A stretch of 64,000 bases of DNA, taken from CBDCFV01 sp965203835 (GTDB lineage: Bacteria; Chloroflexota; Dehalococcoidia; Lucifugimonadales; UBA3495). Of the stretch, positions 34,041 through 42,049 are shown in pieces; within the stretch, counting starts at the first letter, position 1; every line of letters starts with the position of its first letter. The notes beneath the pieces are model-generated. The model saw only the letters and a program-made list of their open reading frames with translations. It ran no database searches and was not told where the DNA came from. Location: positions 806,001 to 870,000 of the forward strand of contig OZ241919.1 of the NCBI GenBank assembly GCA_965203835.1, written 5' to 3'. Position numbers and translations under genes: made by a program.

Positions 34041-34598
34041 ATTCAACAGCAACTCGTCAAGCAGGCAATCGCCGACCTATTGCAAGGGGTCGGAGAGGAC
34101 CCCATGCGGGAGGGGTTGCAGGAGACGCCTGACCGGGTAGCCAACATGTACCAGTGGCTGCTCTCCGGGACAGGCCTGGACCCGGCTTCAGCCATTGACG
34201 CCGTATTCGAAGCCGAACACCGCGACCCGATAGTGTTGGGCAATATTCCGTTCTACTCGCTTTGCGAGCACCACCTCCTCCCCTTTTTCGGCGCCGCTCA
34301 CATCGCCTACGTGCCCAACAGCAAGATTTCCGGACTAAGCAAGCTCGCCCGGGCCCTGGAGGTCGCCACCCGCCGCCTGCAGGTCCAGGAGAGGCTTACC
34401 GGACAAGTGGCCGACTCTATATCGTCTGCCCTTGACCCCGACGGGGTGGTGGTGCAATTGGAAGCGGAGCATTTGTGCATGGCAATGCGCGGCATACAGA
34501 AACCCGGCCATCGCGTGACCACCACCGCAACACGGGGCCGGTTCCAACACTTCGCACCTGGTCGGGAAGGGCTGCTGGCCCTGTTAAACCGGAGGTAA
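34041..34598 (+). CDS. folE: GTP cyclohydrolase I, probable ATT start
   Basis: This enzyme makes dihydroneopterin triphosphate from GTP, the first step of folate synthesis. The family core is intact: GEDPMREGLQETPDRVANMY, the zinc site SLCEHHLLPFFGAAHIAY with C and HH, SGLSKLARALEVATRRLQVQERLT, and the second Cys in EHLCMAMRGIQK. The annotated-style start TTG 34080 would remove the N-terminal helix. Reading in frame from ATT 34041 gives IQQQLVKQAIADLL, which fits that helix, and GGGGG lies eight bases before it. No ATG, GTG or TTG exists between the thrC stop and 34080. With ATT the protein has 185 residues. Confidence 0.9.
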   Translation: MQQQLVKQAIADLLQGVGEDPMREGLQETPDRVANMYQWLLSGTGLDPASAIDAVFEAEHRDPIVLGNIPFYSLCEHHLLPFFGAAHIAYVPNSKISGLSKLARALEVATRRLQVQERLTGQVADSISSALDPDGVVVQLEAEHLCMAMRGIQKPGHRVTTTATRGRFQHFAPGREGLLALLNRR

Positions 34599-34602
34599 AT
34601 TC

Positions 34603-35580
34603 GTGGCCCCTAAGACGCTGACATCTTTCCAGGAAATCGAGTCTGAGTGGATGGGAATGCTTCCGTCTTCTCCGGTAAACACCCTGTTCCTCTCCCCCCA
34701 ATGGCAACAGGTCTGGTGGGAAAACTTCGGCGACGGGAAGACAATGGCCGGTTTCTACGTTCCCTCTCCCGACGGCGTTGACGCCATTGCCTCGTTGACC
34801 AGCACCGGAAGCACCTTAGCCTTCCTTGGCAGCCAGGAAACGGTGGACTATAACGACTTCATGGTGCGCCAGGGTTTTGAAGCCCCGTTCTTCGAGGTGC
34901 TGCTTGGGCAGTTGGAAGACCGGTCCTGGGAAGTGATGCAATTGGACTCCTTGGTGGAAACGTCGCCAACGCTGCAGCACCTGCCCGACCTGGCCCGCGA
35001 GCGAGGGTACTCGGTGGAAGTGCAACAGGAAGACACGGCCTCCGGCATCCAATTGCCGGCGACATGGGACGAATACCTGGCAGTCCTTTCCAAGAAAAAC
35101 CGCCACGAACTCCGCCGGAAATTCAGGCGGCTGGAAGCCCAGCCGGACTGGCGCTGGTACGCCGTGACAGACCCGGATGAAGTTTCGTCACGCTTGGACG
35201 ACTTCCTTCGCTTGATGCGCCTCAGCAGCAGCGACAAAGCGGAGTACATGACCGCCGACCGGGAGAAGTTCTTCCGCTCCATGTCCCGTCGAATGGCGGA
35301 AGTGGACGTGTTGAGGCTGTATTTCATGGAGTTTGAAGGCGCCGCGGTAGCCGCCAGCCTGTGCTTCGACTACGCCTCTTCCCGGCTGCTGTACAACAGC
35401 GGCTACGATCCCGACTACGGCTATTACAGCGTGGGATTGCTGTTGAACGCCCTTTGCCTCCAGGACGCTATCGAGCAAAGGTTGGAGTATTTCGATTTCC
35501 TGCGGGGTTCCGAGACCTACAAGCAGCACCTTGGCGGCACGCCCCGAAACCTTTACCAGATGACGGTGAGGCGAAGTTGA
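34603..35580 (+). CDS. GNAT/FemAB-type acyltransferase (BioF2-like)
   Basis: This 325-residue protein starts at GTG 34603 with GGAGGT six bases upstream, four bases after folE. It shows the FemAB/BioF2-like double-GNAT architecture: NTLFLSPQWQQVWWENFG at the N-terminus, SKKNRHELRRKFRRLEA in the middle (acceptor-binding region), and YFMEFEGAAVAASLCFDYASSRLLYNSGYDPDYGYYSVG followed by YFDFLRGSETYKQHLGG near the C-terminus. Such proteins transfer acyl or aminoacyl groups, often in cell-envelope or exopolysaccharide pathways. Its stop overlaps the start of a glycosyltransferase, supporting an envelope-sugar role. Confidence 0.82.
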   Translation: MAPKTLTSFQEIESEWMGMLPSSPVNTLFLSPQWQQVWWENFGDGKTMAGFYVPSPDGVDAIASLTSTGSTLAFLGSQETVDYNDFMVRQGFEAPFFEVLLGQLEDRSWEVMQLDSLVETSPTLQHLPDLARERGYSVEVQQEDTASGIQLPATWDEYLAVLSKKNRHELRRKFRRLEAQPDWRWYAVTDPDEVSSRLDDFLRLMRLSSSDKAEYMTADREKFFRSMSRRMAEVDVLRLYFMEFEGAAVAASLCFDYASSRLLYNSGYDPDYGYYSVGLLLNALCLQDAIEQRLEYFDFLRGSETYKQHLGGTPRNLYQMTVRRS

Positions 35581-36794
35581 GCGTCGGCAGAGCAGCCTTC
35601 ATCTCGTTTCACGCCTGCCCTCTGGCGGCCCCCGGAGAAGGCAAATCGGGGGGCATGAACGTATACGTCAAGCAGTTGGCCAAGGCCTTGGCCGGACGCG
35701 GCGTGCGGGTAGACGTCTTCACCAGGGAACACCCCGGATGCGCCAATGAGGTTACGGACATCGCGCCTTCCGCCAGAGTGATTCACCTGCCCGGAGGCGA
35801 CCCCGAGGCGCCGGTGGAGCGCTTGTTTCCCTTTCTGCCCAAATTCACCGAAGCCCTCCTGACGTTTCAAAGGGACAATGGGTTGGAATACCAAGCGGTC
35901 CACACCCACTATTGGCTGTCCGGCTGGGTGGGGCAGGCGCTCAGTTCCATCTGGCAGATTCCTCACGTAACCACCTTCCACACTTTGGCAGCCGTAAAGT
36001 CGCAATCGCGAGCCGGCGAGGAGGGACCGGAAACACGGCAGCAGGTCGAGAAGGAAGTGATGGCATCAGCAGACCGCGTAATCGCCTTCACTCCCCATGA
36101 ACGGGACGCGATGGTGCGCCTCTACCAAGCCAACCCGAAAACGATAGAGTTGATACCGTGCGGTGTGGACCTGTCGCTTTTTCGCCCCTTGGATAGGCAG
36201 ACTGTCCGTCAGGAATTGGGCATCAACGGCGAAAAGGTGCTCCTCTACGTGGGGAGGCTGGAGCCGTTGAAAGGACCGGAGCTTCTGCTGCACACGGCGG
36301 CCCAACTGGAAACGCGGGAGGAAGTACGGTTCCTGGTCGTAGGCGGCGGCGTGGGACAGGACAAAGACGTAGACAGAATGCGTTCTCTGGCTGCGGAATT
36401 GAACGTGGGCGGCCTGTTCGACTTCGTGGGGAGAGTAGACCAACAATACCTGCCCAAGTACTACAGCGCCGCCGACGTGTGCGTGGTCCCGTCCTACTAC
36501 GAGAGCTTTGGTCTCGTGGCTTTGGAGTCTATGGCCTGCGGGACCCCCGTGGTGGCCGCCCGGGTTGGCGGTCTGTCCACAATAGTGCAACACGCGCGCA
36601 CTGGATATTTGACTCCTTTACGTTGTCCAGAGACTTTCGCGGACTCCGTCGAAATGATAATATCTAACAAGAAGTTGCGCCGGGCTATGGGTGCGGCGGC
36701 TCGCCAAAAAGCGGAAGGTCTGGGTTGGGACAACGTTGCCGCTCGTGTAACGGAGCTATACGCCGCGTTGGTCCCCGAAAGCCGCTTGAACTGA
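35577..36794 (+). CDS. GT4 family glycosyltransferase
   Basis: This 405-residue protein starts at TTG 35577, overlapping the preceding stop in TTGA, GGTGAGG upstream. It has the GT-B fold of MshA/sucrose-phosphate-synthase-like enzymes: N-terminal FHACPLAAPGEGKSGGMNVYVKQLAKAL, HTHYWLSGWVG, VTTFHTLA, then the C-terminal donor domain with IPCGVDLSLFRP, LYVGRLEPLKGPELL and the E-x7-E motif in ESFGLVALESMACGTPVVA. It transfers a sugar from a nucleotide donor; the acceptor is unknown. A PIG-L-type deacetylase lies downstream. In MshA/MshB systems that pairing makes mycothiol, but the sequence here does not prove it. Confidence 0.9.
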   Translation: MSVGRAAFISFHACPLAAPGEGKSGGMNVYVKQLAKALAGRGVRVDVFTREHPGCANEVTDIAPSARVIHLPGGDPEAPVERLFPFLPKFTEALLTFQRDNGLEYQAVHTHYWLSGWVGQALSSIWQIPHVTTFHTLAAVKSQSRAGEEGPETRQQVEKEVMASADRVIAFTPHERDAMVRLYQANPKTIELIPCGVDLSLFRPLDRQTVRQELGINGEKVLLYVGRLEPLKGPELLLHTAAQLETREEVRFLVVGGGVGQDKDVDRMRSLAAELNVGGLFDFVGRVDQQYLPKYYSAADVCVVPSYYESFGLVALESMACGTPVVAARVGGLSTIVQHARTGYLTPLRCPETFADSVEMIISNKKLRRAMGAAARQKAEGLGWDNVAARVTELYAALVPESRLN

Positions 36795-36805
36795 TCGGAG
36801 AACTT

Positions 36806-37501
36806 TTGGCCACCCCACTTCAGGAACCCCCCAATTCTTCATCGAACAGTACTTTGCCCGCGCTGTCGGCCATAGCCAGGCATATGCGGCGCACATTTGC
36901 CGCGGGCATTCTGGTGATGCTGCCCATCGGCATTACCATCCTGGTCCTGCAATTCGTCTTTGAATTAGTGGACGGCATCCTGCGGGGACCGTTGGCCCTG
37001 CTTCCCGGTCCCGACCTGCCGGGCGAAGGGCTGGCTATAGTGGTGATCATGGTCTACGTCATGGGGCTGATCACCGCCCACGTAGTAGGCCGGAGGCTGA
37101 TCGGCATCGGCCACCGAGTCCTGGAAGTTATCCCCGTGGTCAAGACAATCTACGGCACCACCCGCACGGCTGTGGAGCTGTTGTCCACCGCGAACCAGGG
37201 CAATAAACGGTACACCGGAGTAGTGCTGGTGGACTTCCCAAGGCCGGGCATACAGTCAATTGGGCTGGTGACTTCGAGGATGTTGGACGAAGACGGTTCG
37301 GAAAAAGTAGCCGTTTACATCCCGACCACTCCGATACCGTCATCCGGGTTCCTGCTGTTGGCCCCCGCGCATGAATTAACACCCACGAACATATCCGTGG
37401 ATGATGCTCTAAAAATAGTAATTTCCGGCGGAATACTGGCGGGAAGGGTGTTCAAGAAGTGCGGGATGGTGGACCAGGAAATCGTCGCTTCAAACCGGTG
37501 A
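36806..37501 (+). CDS. DUF502 family membrane protein
   Basis: This 231-residue protein is read from TTG 36806, CGGAG upstream and 11 bp after the glycosyltransferase. The DUF502 pattern is clear: MRRTFAAGILVMLPIGITILVLQFVFELVDGI as the first membrane segment, GLAIVVIMVYVMGLITAHVVG as the second, then the soluble beta-rich part with VLEVIPVVKTIYGTTRTAVELL, VVLVDFPRPGIQSIGLVT and VYIPTTPIPSSGFLLL. Plant homologues (COV1-like) affect trafficking; bacterial members are uncharacterised. It sits in an apparent run of envelope-related genes. Confidence 0.88.
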   Translation: MATPLQEPPNSSSNSTLPALSAIARHMRRTFAAGILVMLPIGITILVLQFVFELVDGILRGPLALLPGPDLPGEGLAIVVIMVYVMGLITAHVVGRRLIGIGHRVLEVIPVVKTIYGTTRTAVELLSTANQGNKRYTGVVLVDFPRPGIQSIGLVTSRMLDEDGSEKVAVYIPTTPIPSSGFLLLAPAHELTPTNISVDDALKIVISGGILAGRVFKKCGMVDQEIVASNR

Positions 37502-37665
37502 AATTCCTCCGCATGTTCAAGTCCGCCTGACGTGAATCCCTCTCAGGATACCGAAGCAATCAAACCCCTTGACACTTTTCGCTCTAAAACCGGGCCCCGG
37601 GACCATGGGGCCGAACGACTAATCAGTCGAATATTCACGGCTTTCAGCTTGGAGGTGGCTTGCGG

Positions 37666-38373
37666 ATGGAAGAAGTCCCGCAGCGAGTCCTGGTAGTCAT
37701 CCCTCATCCCAACGAGGCGGAGTTCTGGTGCGGCGGCACCATATCCAAGTGGATCAATGAAGGCGCGACTGTCCGATACGTGCTGTGCACCGACGGCGGC
37801 AAGGGCACCGGCGACCGGGAATCGACTTCCGAGGCCATTGGAATACAACGAACACGTGAGCAGTACAAGGCTGCCGAGTTGCTGGGCGTGTCGGAGGTCG
37901 TGGAGCTTAAGTTCCCGGATGGGGAGCTGGAAGATACCAGCGACTTTCGCCGCCACTTGGTGAGGCAAATCCGGCAGGTGCGGCCCGACGTCGTCATCTG
38001 CCCCGAACCCTACCGCAAAAACCTGGCTTGGCACCGGGACCACCGCATCACCGGCCAAGTGGCGCTGGACGCGGTGTTCCCCTGCGCCAGGGACCACCTT
38101 CATTTCGTTGAACTCTGGAGAGACGAAGGACTGGAGCCCCACAAGACCGGCACCGTCCTGTTCTGGGGCACCGAGCGACCCGACACCTACGTCGACATCG
38201 GCGAGTTCCTGGACATCAAGACCAGGGCGGCCATGGTCCACACCAGCCAGGTAGCCGAGTACCCGCCTGAGGACATCAGGGGGTTCATCGAGTCACAAGC
38301 CACCGAAGCGGCTTCCGACCAAGAATGCACCTATGGAGAGGCATTCCGCAAGGTAACTTTCCGTACCAACTGA
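37666..38373 (+). CDS. PIG-L/LmbE family deacetylase-like protein with altered metal motif
   Basis: This 235-residue protein is read from ATG 37666, with GGAGGTGG eight bases upstream. The PIG-L fold is clear: LVVIPHPNEAEFWCGGTI, CTDGGKGTG, RTREQYKAAELLGV, RPDVVICPEP and the C-terminal histidines in AWHRDHRITGQVAL. In the family the first motif is HPDD: the first Asp is the general base, the second Asp a zinc ligand. Here it is His14-Pro-Asn16-Glu17, so the base is Asn and the ligand Glu. Other zinc histidines are kept. It may be a low-activity or non-deacetylase member. Usual substrates are N-acetyl amino sugars. Confidence 0.85.
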   Translation: MEEVPQRVLVVIPHPNEAEFWCGGTISKWINEGATVRYVLCTDGGKGTGDRESTSEAIGIQRTREQYKAAELLGVSEVVELKFPDGELEDTSDFRRHLVRQIRQVRPDVVICPEPYRKNLAWHRDHRITGQVALDAVFPCARDHLHFVELWRDEGLEPHKTGTVLFWGTERPDTYVDIGEFLDIKTRAAMVHTSQVAEYPPEDIRGFIESQATEAASDQECTYGEAFRKVTFRTN

Positions 38374-38395
38374 CCAACCATCCGCAAGGGTCCTG

Positions 38396-40036
38396 CTAAA
38401 GCGCGGCGCTGCCCGGGTCCTGTAACATGGCCTGCCTGACCAGCGGCAATGCCGGGGCGCCGTAAGACAACAGTTGGTCATGGAACCCTTTCAGGGAGTA
38501 GGCGCCGCCCTTCTCACGCCGGTAATCGCTGCGCAGCTTCAATATCATCAGCTTGCCCAGCGTATAGTTCAAGTACCCTGGGTCGAACGTGCCCCGCAGG
38601 GCCTCGCGCCGGGCTGGAAGTTCGCCCATATAAGCGTGATCTATGAAGAACTGCGTCGCATCGTCCACCGTCATTCCTTGGGTGTGCATCCAGATGGAGC
38701 ACAGGAAGCGGCAGTCACGCACCAACGCTTCCAATAACTGGGTAAGCCGCAGGTTGGGTGAGTCCGCGGCATACTCGCCCTCCATCATCATCTGCTCAGT
38801 GTAGTGCGCCCAACCTTCGGTGAATGCGTAGGAAGTAGCCACCCGGTTTACCAGCGGCAGAGACCTCCCGTAGCGGTTGTGAAGATGATGAACGAAGTGG
38901 CCCGGGTAGACTTCATGGACGGACACTACCCTCAGAGTGTCGTAATTGAAGTTGCTTAGCCACTCCTCCTGCTGACGGGCGGTCCATTCGGGGTCCACCG
39001 GCGTAACGTAGTAAAAGGACTCGTTGGCCCGCGTCTCCAGCGCCCCGGCGCTGTCCATGGCGGCAAAAGCGTATCGCATGTAGGATGGGGTCTCGACGAC
39101 CTGGCAGCGGTCTTCCGACGGGATGCTGATCAAGTCCAGGTCTATTAGCGCCTGACGGATTTCCTCCAGCATGTCCCTGGTTTCCGGGATCAGCCCGTCC
39201 GCCGAGGGGTGACTCCGGGAAATATCCTCCACGATGTCCTTTACCGACCTCCCCGGTGTGATGGAGGCCGCCACCTCGACTATCTGTTCCTGATTGCGGT
39301 CCAGGTCGGCCAGTCCCAACGTCTCCAGTTCGGCCACCGGGGTGGAAAGCCCCTCTCCCACCTCCAGCATCCTGGCGTAGAGACCGGGACCGATGGCGAA
39401 GTTGGATGGTGCGTTGCGGCTCCGTTCCTTGAGGTCCTGGACAAAGTCATCCAAAGCCACGGCGGCAGCCTCCCTGGCGCCGTTAAAACCCGACGGAGGG
39501 ACTGCATCGCCAACAGCCCCTAAGAGGTCCTCCCGGTAGAACTTCGCCATACCAGCGTAGGCTTCGATGCTCATGTCCAGCACCGGACGCCCAATGCCGT
39601 CTGCCAACGCGGCTCTCAAGCCATGCACAAAGTCAGGGACCTGGCGCAGCACGCGCGTCGCTGACTCAAGCCGGTCCGTCAAGGGAGCGTAGTCCCGGTT
39701 CAGGTAGCCGCTTACGTCCAAGTAACCGACCTGTCGCATCGGGTTGTTTTCCAACGGCCGCAGTTCGGTCAGGGCGAAGTGCTCCCGTTGCAGGAAAAGC
39801 TCCAACATCCGGTGGCTCAGAACTTCATCCGCGTCTCCGGCATGGGGTTCGACAGTCGACAGAGACGCCAGCCCCTTTTGGACCTGCTCCACCCGCCGTT
39901 GCAGGCTGGCCCGCGAGAGGTCGGGCAGCCTGCCGTCATATTCATGCCGTCCTATGCGGGAACCCGACGTAGGATAGAAGCTCCAATACTCCTCGATCAG
40001 GCGTTGAGACAGGTCTTCAAAAGCATTTCGCTGCAT
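38396..40036 (-). CDS. DUF885 family zinc-metallopeptidase-like protein
   Basis: This 546-residue protein is read from ATG 40036, GAGGGA about ten bases upstream; a TTG lies directly before. DUF885 members are mostly helical with a gluzincin-like HExxxGH segment, here VSVHEVYPGHFVHHLHNRYG, followed downstream by a Glu in TSYAFTEGWAHYTEQMMME. The N-terminus (LSQRLIEEYWSFYPTSGSRIG) and C-terminus (GYLNYTLGKLMILKLRSDYR) also fit the family. Related proteins are carboxypeptidase-like; no signal peptide is visible, so it is probably cytoplasmic. It converges on the PIG-L gene with 22 bp between stops. Confidence 0.9.
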   Translation of the reverse strand: MQRNAFEDLSQRLIEEYWSFYPTSGSRIGRHEYDGRLPDLSRASLQRRVEQVQKGLASLSTVEPHAGDADEVLSHRMLELFLQREHFALTELRPLENNPMRQVGYLDVSGYLNRDYAPLTDRLESATRVLRQVPDFVHGLRAALADGIGRPVLDMSIEAYAGMAKFYREDLLGAVGDAVPPSGFNGAREAAAVALDDFVQDLKERSRNAPSNFAIGPGLYARMLEVGEGLSTPVAELETLGLADLDRNQEQIVEVAASITPGRSVKDIVEDISRSHPSADGLIPETRDMLEEIRQALIDLDLISIPSEDRCQVVETPSYMRYAFAAMDSAGALETRANESFYYVTPVDPEWTARQQEEWLSNFNYDTLRVVSVHEVYPGHFVHHLHNRYGRSLPLVNRVATSYAFTEGWAHYTEQMMMEGEYAADSPNLRLTQLLEALVRDCRFLCSIWMHTQGMTVDDATQFFIDHAYMGELPARREALRGTFDPGYLNYTLGKLMILKLRSDYRREKGGAYSLKGFHDQLLSYGAPALPLVRQAMLQDPGSAAL

Positions 40037-40143
40037 CAATCGAGTCCCTCAAGAGCGGGTTGGCCAATCTCACCAAGGCGCGCCTGGCCTGCCCGGCCGA
40101 GCAGTGGTTGCCATGTCATTGACCTGTGGCCGAAGCCCGGGAA

Positions 40144-40470
40144 TCATTTCGCCGGGTAGTCTATCGTCTCGCCGATCTGGAACGTCGGTTGAATGTCGGT
40201 ATAGTTCTTTATGTCGCCCAGAACCTCCCGGCCGTGGGTCTTGAACGCCTCGTGCACCTCGTCGGTCGTATTGAAATAGAGGTGTCCCACCACCACGAAG
40301 GGAGGCGGCGAGTTGGGGTCTGTGCCCGACACTCCTTTCTCCGCCTCGGTTCGCACCAAGCCCATCGGGCCCATCAAACGGTGCACCAACGGTCCGTGGG
40401 TGCCGGTGTAATAGTCAAGGTCAAACTTCTTCTCGGAATCGTAGGGATACAGCACCGTAACTTTAATCAT
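40144..40470 (-). CDS. EthD-domain small protein
   Basis: This 108-residue protein starts at ATG 40470 with GGAAGG about ten bases upstream. It reads as an EthD/ABM dimeric alpha-beta barrel: IKVTVLYPYDSEKKFDLDYYTGTHGPLVHRLMG, with the typical TGTHGPLV turn, then VVGHLYFNTTDEVHEAFKTHGREVLGDI. EthD is needed with the ethyl tert-butyl ether P450 system, but most family members are uncharacterised small monooxygenase-like or transport-fold proteins. It lies 107 bp upstream of the DUF885 gene on the same strand. Confidence 0.85.
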   Translation of the reverse strand: MIKVTVLYPYDSEKKFDLDYYTGTHGPLVHRLMGPMGLVRTEAEKGVSGTDPNSPPPFVVVGHLYFNTTDEVHEAFKTHGREVLGDIKNYTDIQPTFQIGETIDYPAK

Positions 40471-40547
40471 GGAACCAATACCTTCCTTTCAAGCGGTTCG
40501 TGAGCGAATGACGCCAGTGTACGCTGGCCGTGGGCAACCGGCAAGTA

Positions 40548-40579
40548 AACAAAAACCCCAACCTCTCTGGGCGAGGGGC
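40548..40579 (-). terminator. Probable terminator of the rplL operon
   Basis: On the minus strand a stem CCCCTC...GAGG-tt-GGGG with a small bulge is followed by TTTTTGTTT. It lies about 55 bases after the zinc-ribbon gene stop, the last gene of the leftward translation operon. Confidence 0.5.
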
Positions 40580-40634
40580 TGGAGCGAATTTCCCGAACAG
40601 TGTAGCGTCCCAGCGGACGTAAGCCCGCCACTGG

Positions 40635-40877
40635 TCACCCGGCGCCGGCTGGGGCTGCTTCTTCCTGGTCCTGGCAGCGCAGGCAGACAAAAGCGCTGCG
40701 GTCTTCAGGCAGGGTGCTCACGGCGACGTTGCGGCGCCGGTTACAGACACTGCACACCACGGACTCCAAGACCTCCACTGGCCTTGGCGGTGCGGTATCC
40801 ACGCCGCGAAAGCCCACGTAATCAGGGTTTTGCGCCTTCAAACGCTGGAAGCGTTCCTGGTCTTTCCTGCGACTCAT
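40635..40877 (-). CDS. Small zinc-ribbon protein downstream of rplL
   Basis: This 80-residue protein starts at ATG 40877, GGAGAGG eight bases upstream. Two CxxC pairs (SVVCSVCNRRRN and FVCLRCQDQ, 22 residues apart) form a zinc ribbon like those of small RNA-polymerase- or ribosome-associated proteins. The N-terminus is basic (SRRKDQERFQRLKAQ) and the tail Ala/Gly/Pro. It is 38 bp after rplL on the same strand, probably cotranscribed. I do not recognise a named family; a role in translation or transcription is inferred from context. Confidence 0.65.
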   Translation of the reverse strand: MSRRKDQERFQRLKAQNPDYVGFRGVDTAPPRPVEVLESVVCSVCNRRRNVAVSTLPEDRSAFVCLRCQDQEEAAPAGAG

Positions 40878-40915
40878 CCGTGCCTCTCCGGGCGCCGCTG
40901 GTTATGTGGGTGACG

Positions 40916-41302
40916 CTATGCCACCTCGACGACGGCGCCGGCTTCTTCCAGTTTACTCTTGATGGAGTCGGCTTCGTCCCTGACGATGCCTTCTTTCACC
41001 GCCGCCGGCGCGGACTCCACCAACTCCTTGGCTTCCCGCAGACCCAGCGAAGTAACTTCCCGGACCGCCTTGATGACGTTGATCTTGTTGGGCCCGATCT
41101 CCCTGATGGACACACGGAACTCAGTCTGTTCTTCGTCAGACGCGGCGGCGGCCTCGGCGGCGCCATTGCCCGCGGGCGCGGCCATTACGGCGACGGGAGC
41201 CGCGGCGGTGATGCCGAACTCCTCCTCAAGGGCCTTTACCATGTCGGCCAGTTCCAGCACGTTCATCTCTTTGATTGCAGCCAATACTTCGTCCTTGCTC
41301 AT
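40916..41302 (-). CDS. rplL: 50S ribosomal protein L7/L12
   Basis: This 128-residue protein starts at ATG 41302 behind AGGAGG. The N-terminal dimerisation helix (MSKDEVLAAIKEMNVLELADMVKALEEEFGI), an Ala/Pro/Val hinge (APVAVMAAPAGNGAAEA) and the C-terminal factor-binding domain (TEFRVSIREIGPNKINVIKAVREVTSLGLREAKELVESAP) are complete. L12 forms the ribosomal stalk that recruits EF-Tu and EF-G. It is 34 bp after rplJ, under the L10 leader. Confidence 0.97.
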   Translation of the reverse strand: MSKDEVLAAIKEMNVLELADMVKALEEEFGITAAAPVAVMAAPAGNGAAEAAAASDEEQTEFRVSIREIGPNKINVIKAVREVTSLGLREAKELVESAPAAVKEGIVRDEADSIKSKLEEAGAVVEVA

Positions 41303-41336
41303 GAGGCCTCCTTATCTTACCCGTTTATGATTTGGA

Positions 41337-41876
41337 TTAGTTACCGGCTTCACCGGACTCCAGCTGTCGGATCCGTGCTTGAAGCAGCCCATCCAGATTC
41401 TGCAACGGGCCGTTCATCACTCCCAGCAGTCGCTGCAGGGGCGCTTGCATCTGGCCGAGCAAGTTCGCCACCAACTGCGGCTTGGGCGGCAAAGAAGCCA
41501 GCCGGTCCACTTCGCCCGGCGGGAGGACTGCACCAGCGCCCAGCACCGCGCCCTGGATATTCAGCACGGACCGAGTAGTCCGGATATAGTCCGTGATGGC
41601 CTTGGGCACAGCCGCCGGGTCATCATACCCGAAAGCTATGGCCGTGGGGCCCTCAACTATTGCCTTCCCATCGGGAAGGTCAGCCGCGTCGCACGCCAGC
41701 TTCATCAGGTTGTTCTTGACCACGGTGAACTCCACTCCGACGGAGCGCATCCGCCTCCTCAGGTCGGTGAATTCGTTCACCCCGATGCCGGTATAGTTGG
41801 TGGACACGGCGATGCTGCACCGTTCCAGCTTGTCCTTTAACTCGTCTACGCGGTCTATCTTCGCTTGTGTAGGCAA
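41337..41876 (-). CDS. rplJ: 50S ribosomal protein L10
   Basis: This 179-residue protein starts at TTG 41876, preceded by GGGGGAA. It reads as complete L10: MPTQAKIDRVDELKDKLERCSIAVSTNYTGI, VEFTVVKNNLMKLA, PTAIAFGYDDPAAVPKAI and a helical C-terminus that carries L12 dimers. L10 with L12 binds 23S rRNA and its own leader RNA, repressing the operon. A leader and an attenuator lie directly upstream, between rplA and rplJ, as in many bacteria. Confidence 0.96.
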   Translation of the reverse strand: MPTQAKIDRVDELKDKLERCSIAVSTNYTGIGVNEFTDLRRRMRSVGVEFTVVKNNLMKLACDAADLPDGKAIVEGPTAIAFGYDDPAAVPKAITDYIRTTRSVLNIQGAVLGAGAVLPPGEVDRLASLPPKPQLVANLLGQMQAPLQRLLGVMNGPLQNLDGLLQARIRQLESGEAGN

Positions 41877-41884
41877 TATTCCCC

Positions 41885-41922
41885 CAAGAAAAAGCCCCTG
41901 TTCTCTGTGAGACGCAGGGACT
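41885..41922 (-). terminator. Attenuator hairpin before rplJ
   Basis: On the minus strand AGTCCCTG...CAGGGGCT forms an 8-bp stem (one G-U pair) with a 14-base loop, followed by TTTTTC. It ends eight bases before the rplJ start, just after the L10 leader, so it can act as a premature terminator controlling rplJL. Confidence 0.7.
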
Positions 41923-41940
41923 CGATAACTTCAACGTTAC

Positions 41941-42010
41941 GGTCATGCTTGCGCCTCGGCGGGCGACGGTACCGTCCTTAACCTCAAAGGGACCCGCGGT
42001 CTACAGCGTG
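41941..42010 (-). ncRNA. Ribosomal protein L10 leader
   Basis: Upstream of rplJ on the minus strand the RNA reads GCUGUAGACCGCGGGU, then CCUUUGAGGUUAAGG, and CCCGCCGAGGCGCAAG. These match the L10-leader consensus: the conserved GUAGAC-GCGGGU and CCCGCCGAGG strands pair to form the kink-turn stem bound by L10(L12)4. With the adjacent terminator hairpin it gives autogenous control of rplJL. Confidence 0.85.
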
Positions 42011-42049
42011 GCTGTTATATTTTCCGGTTTGGCTTGTTCCGGACGATCG

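Noticed and set aside
35577..38373. Mycothiol-type MshA/MshB pathway from glycosyltransferase plus PIG-L protein
   Set aside because: No MshC or MshD gene is present, an unrelated DUF502 gene intervenes and the PIG-L catalytic motif is altered, so the assignment is not supported.
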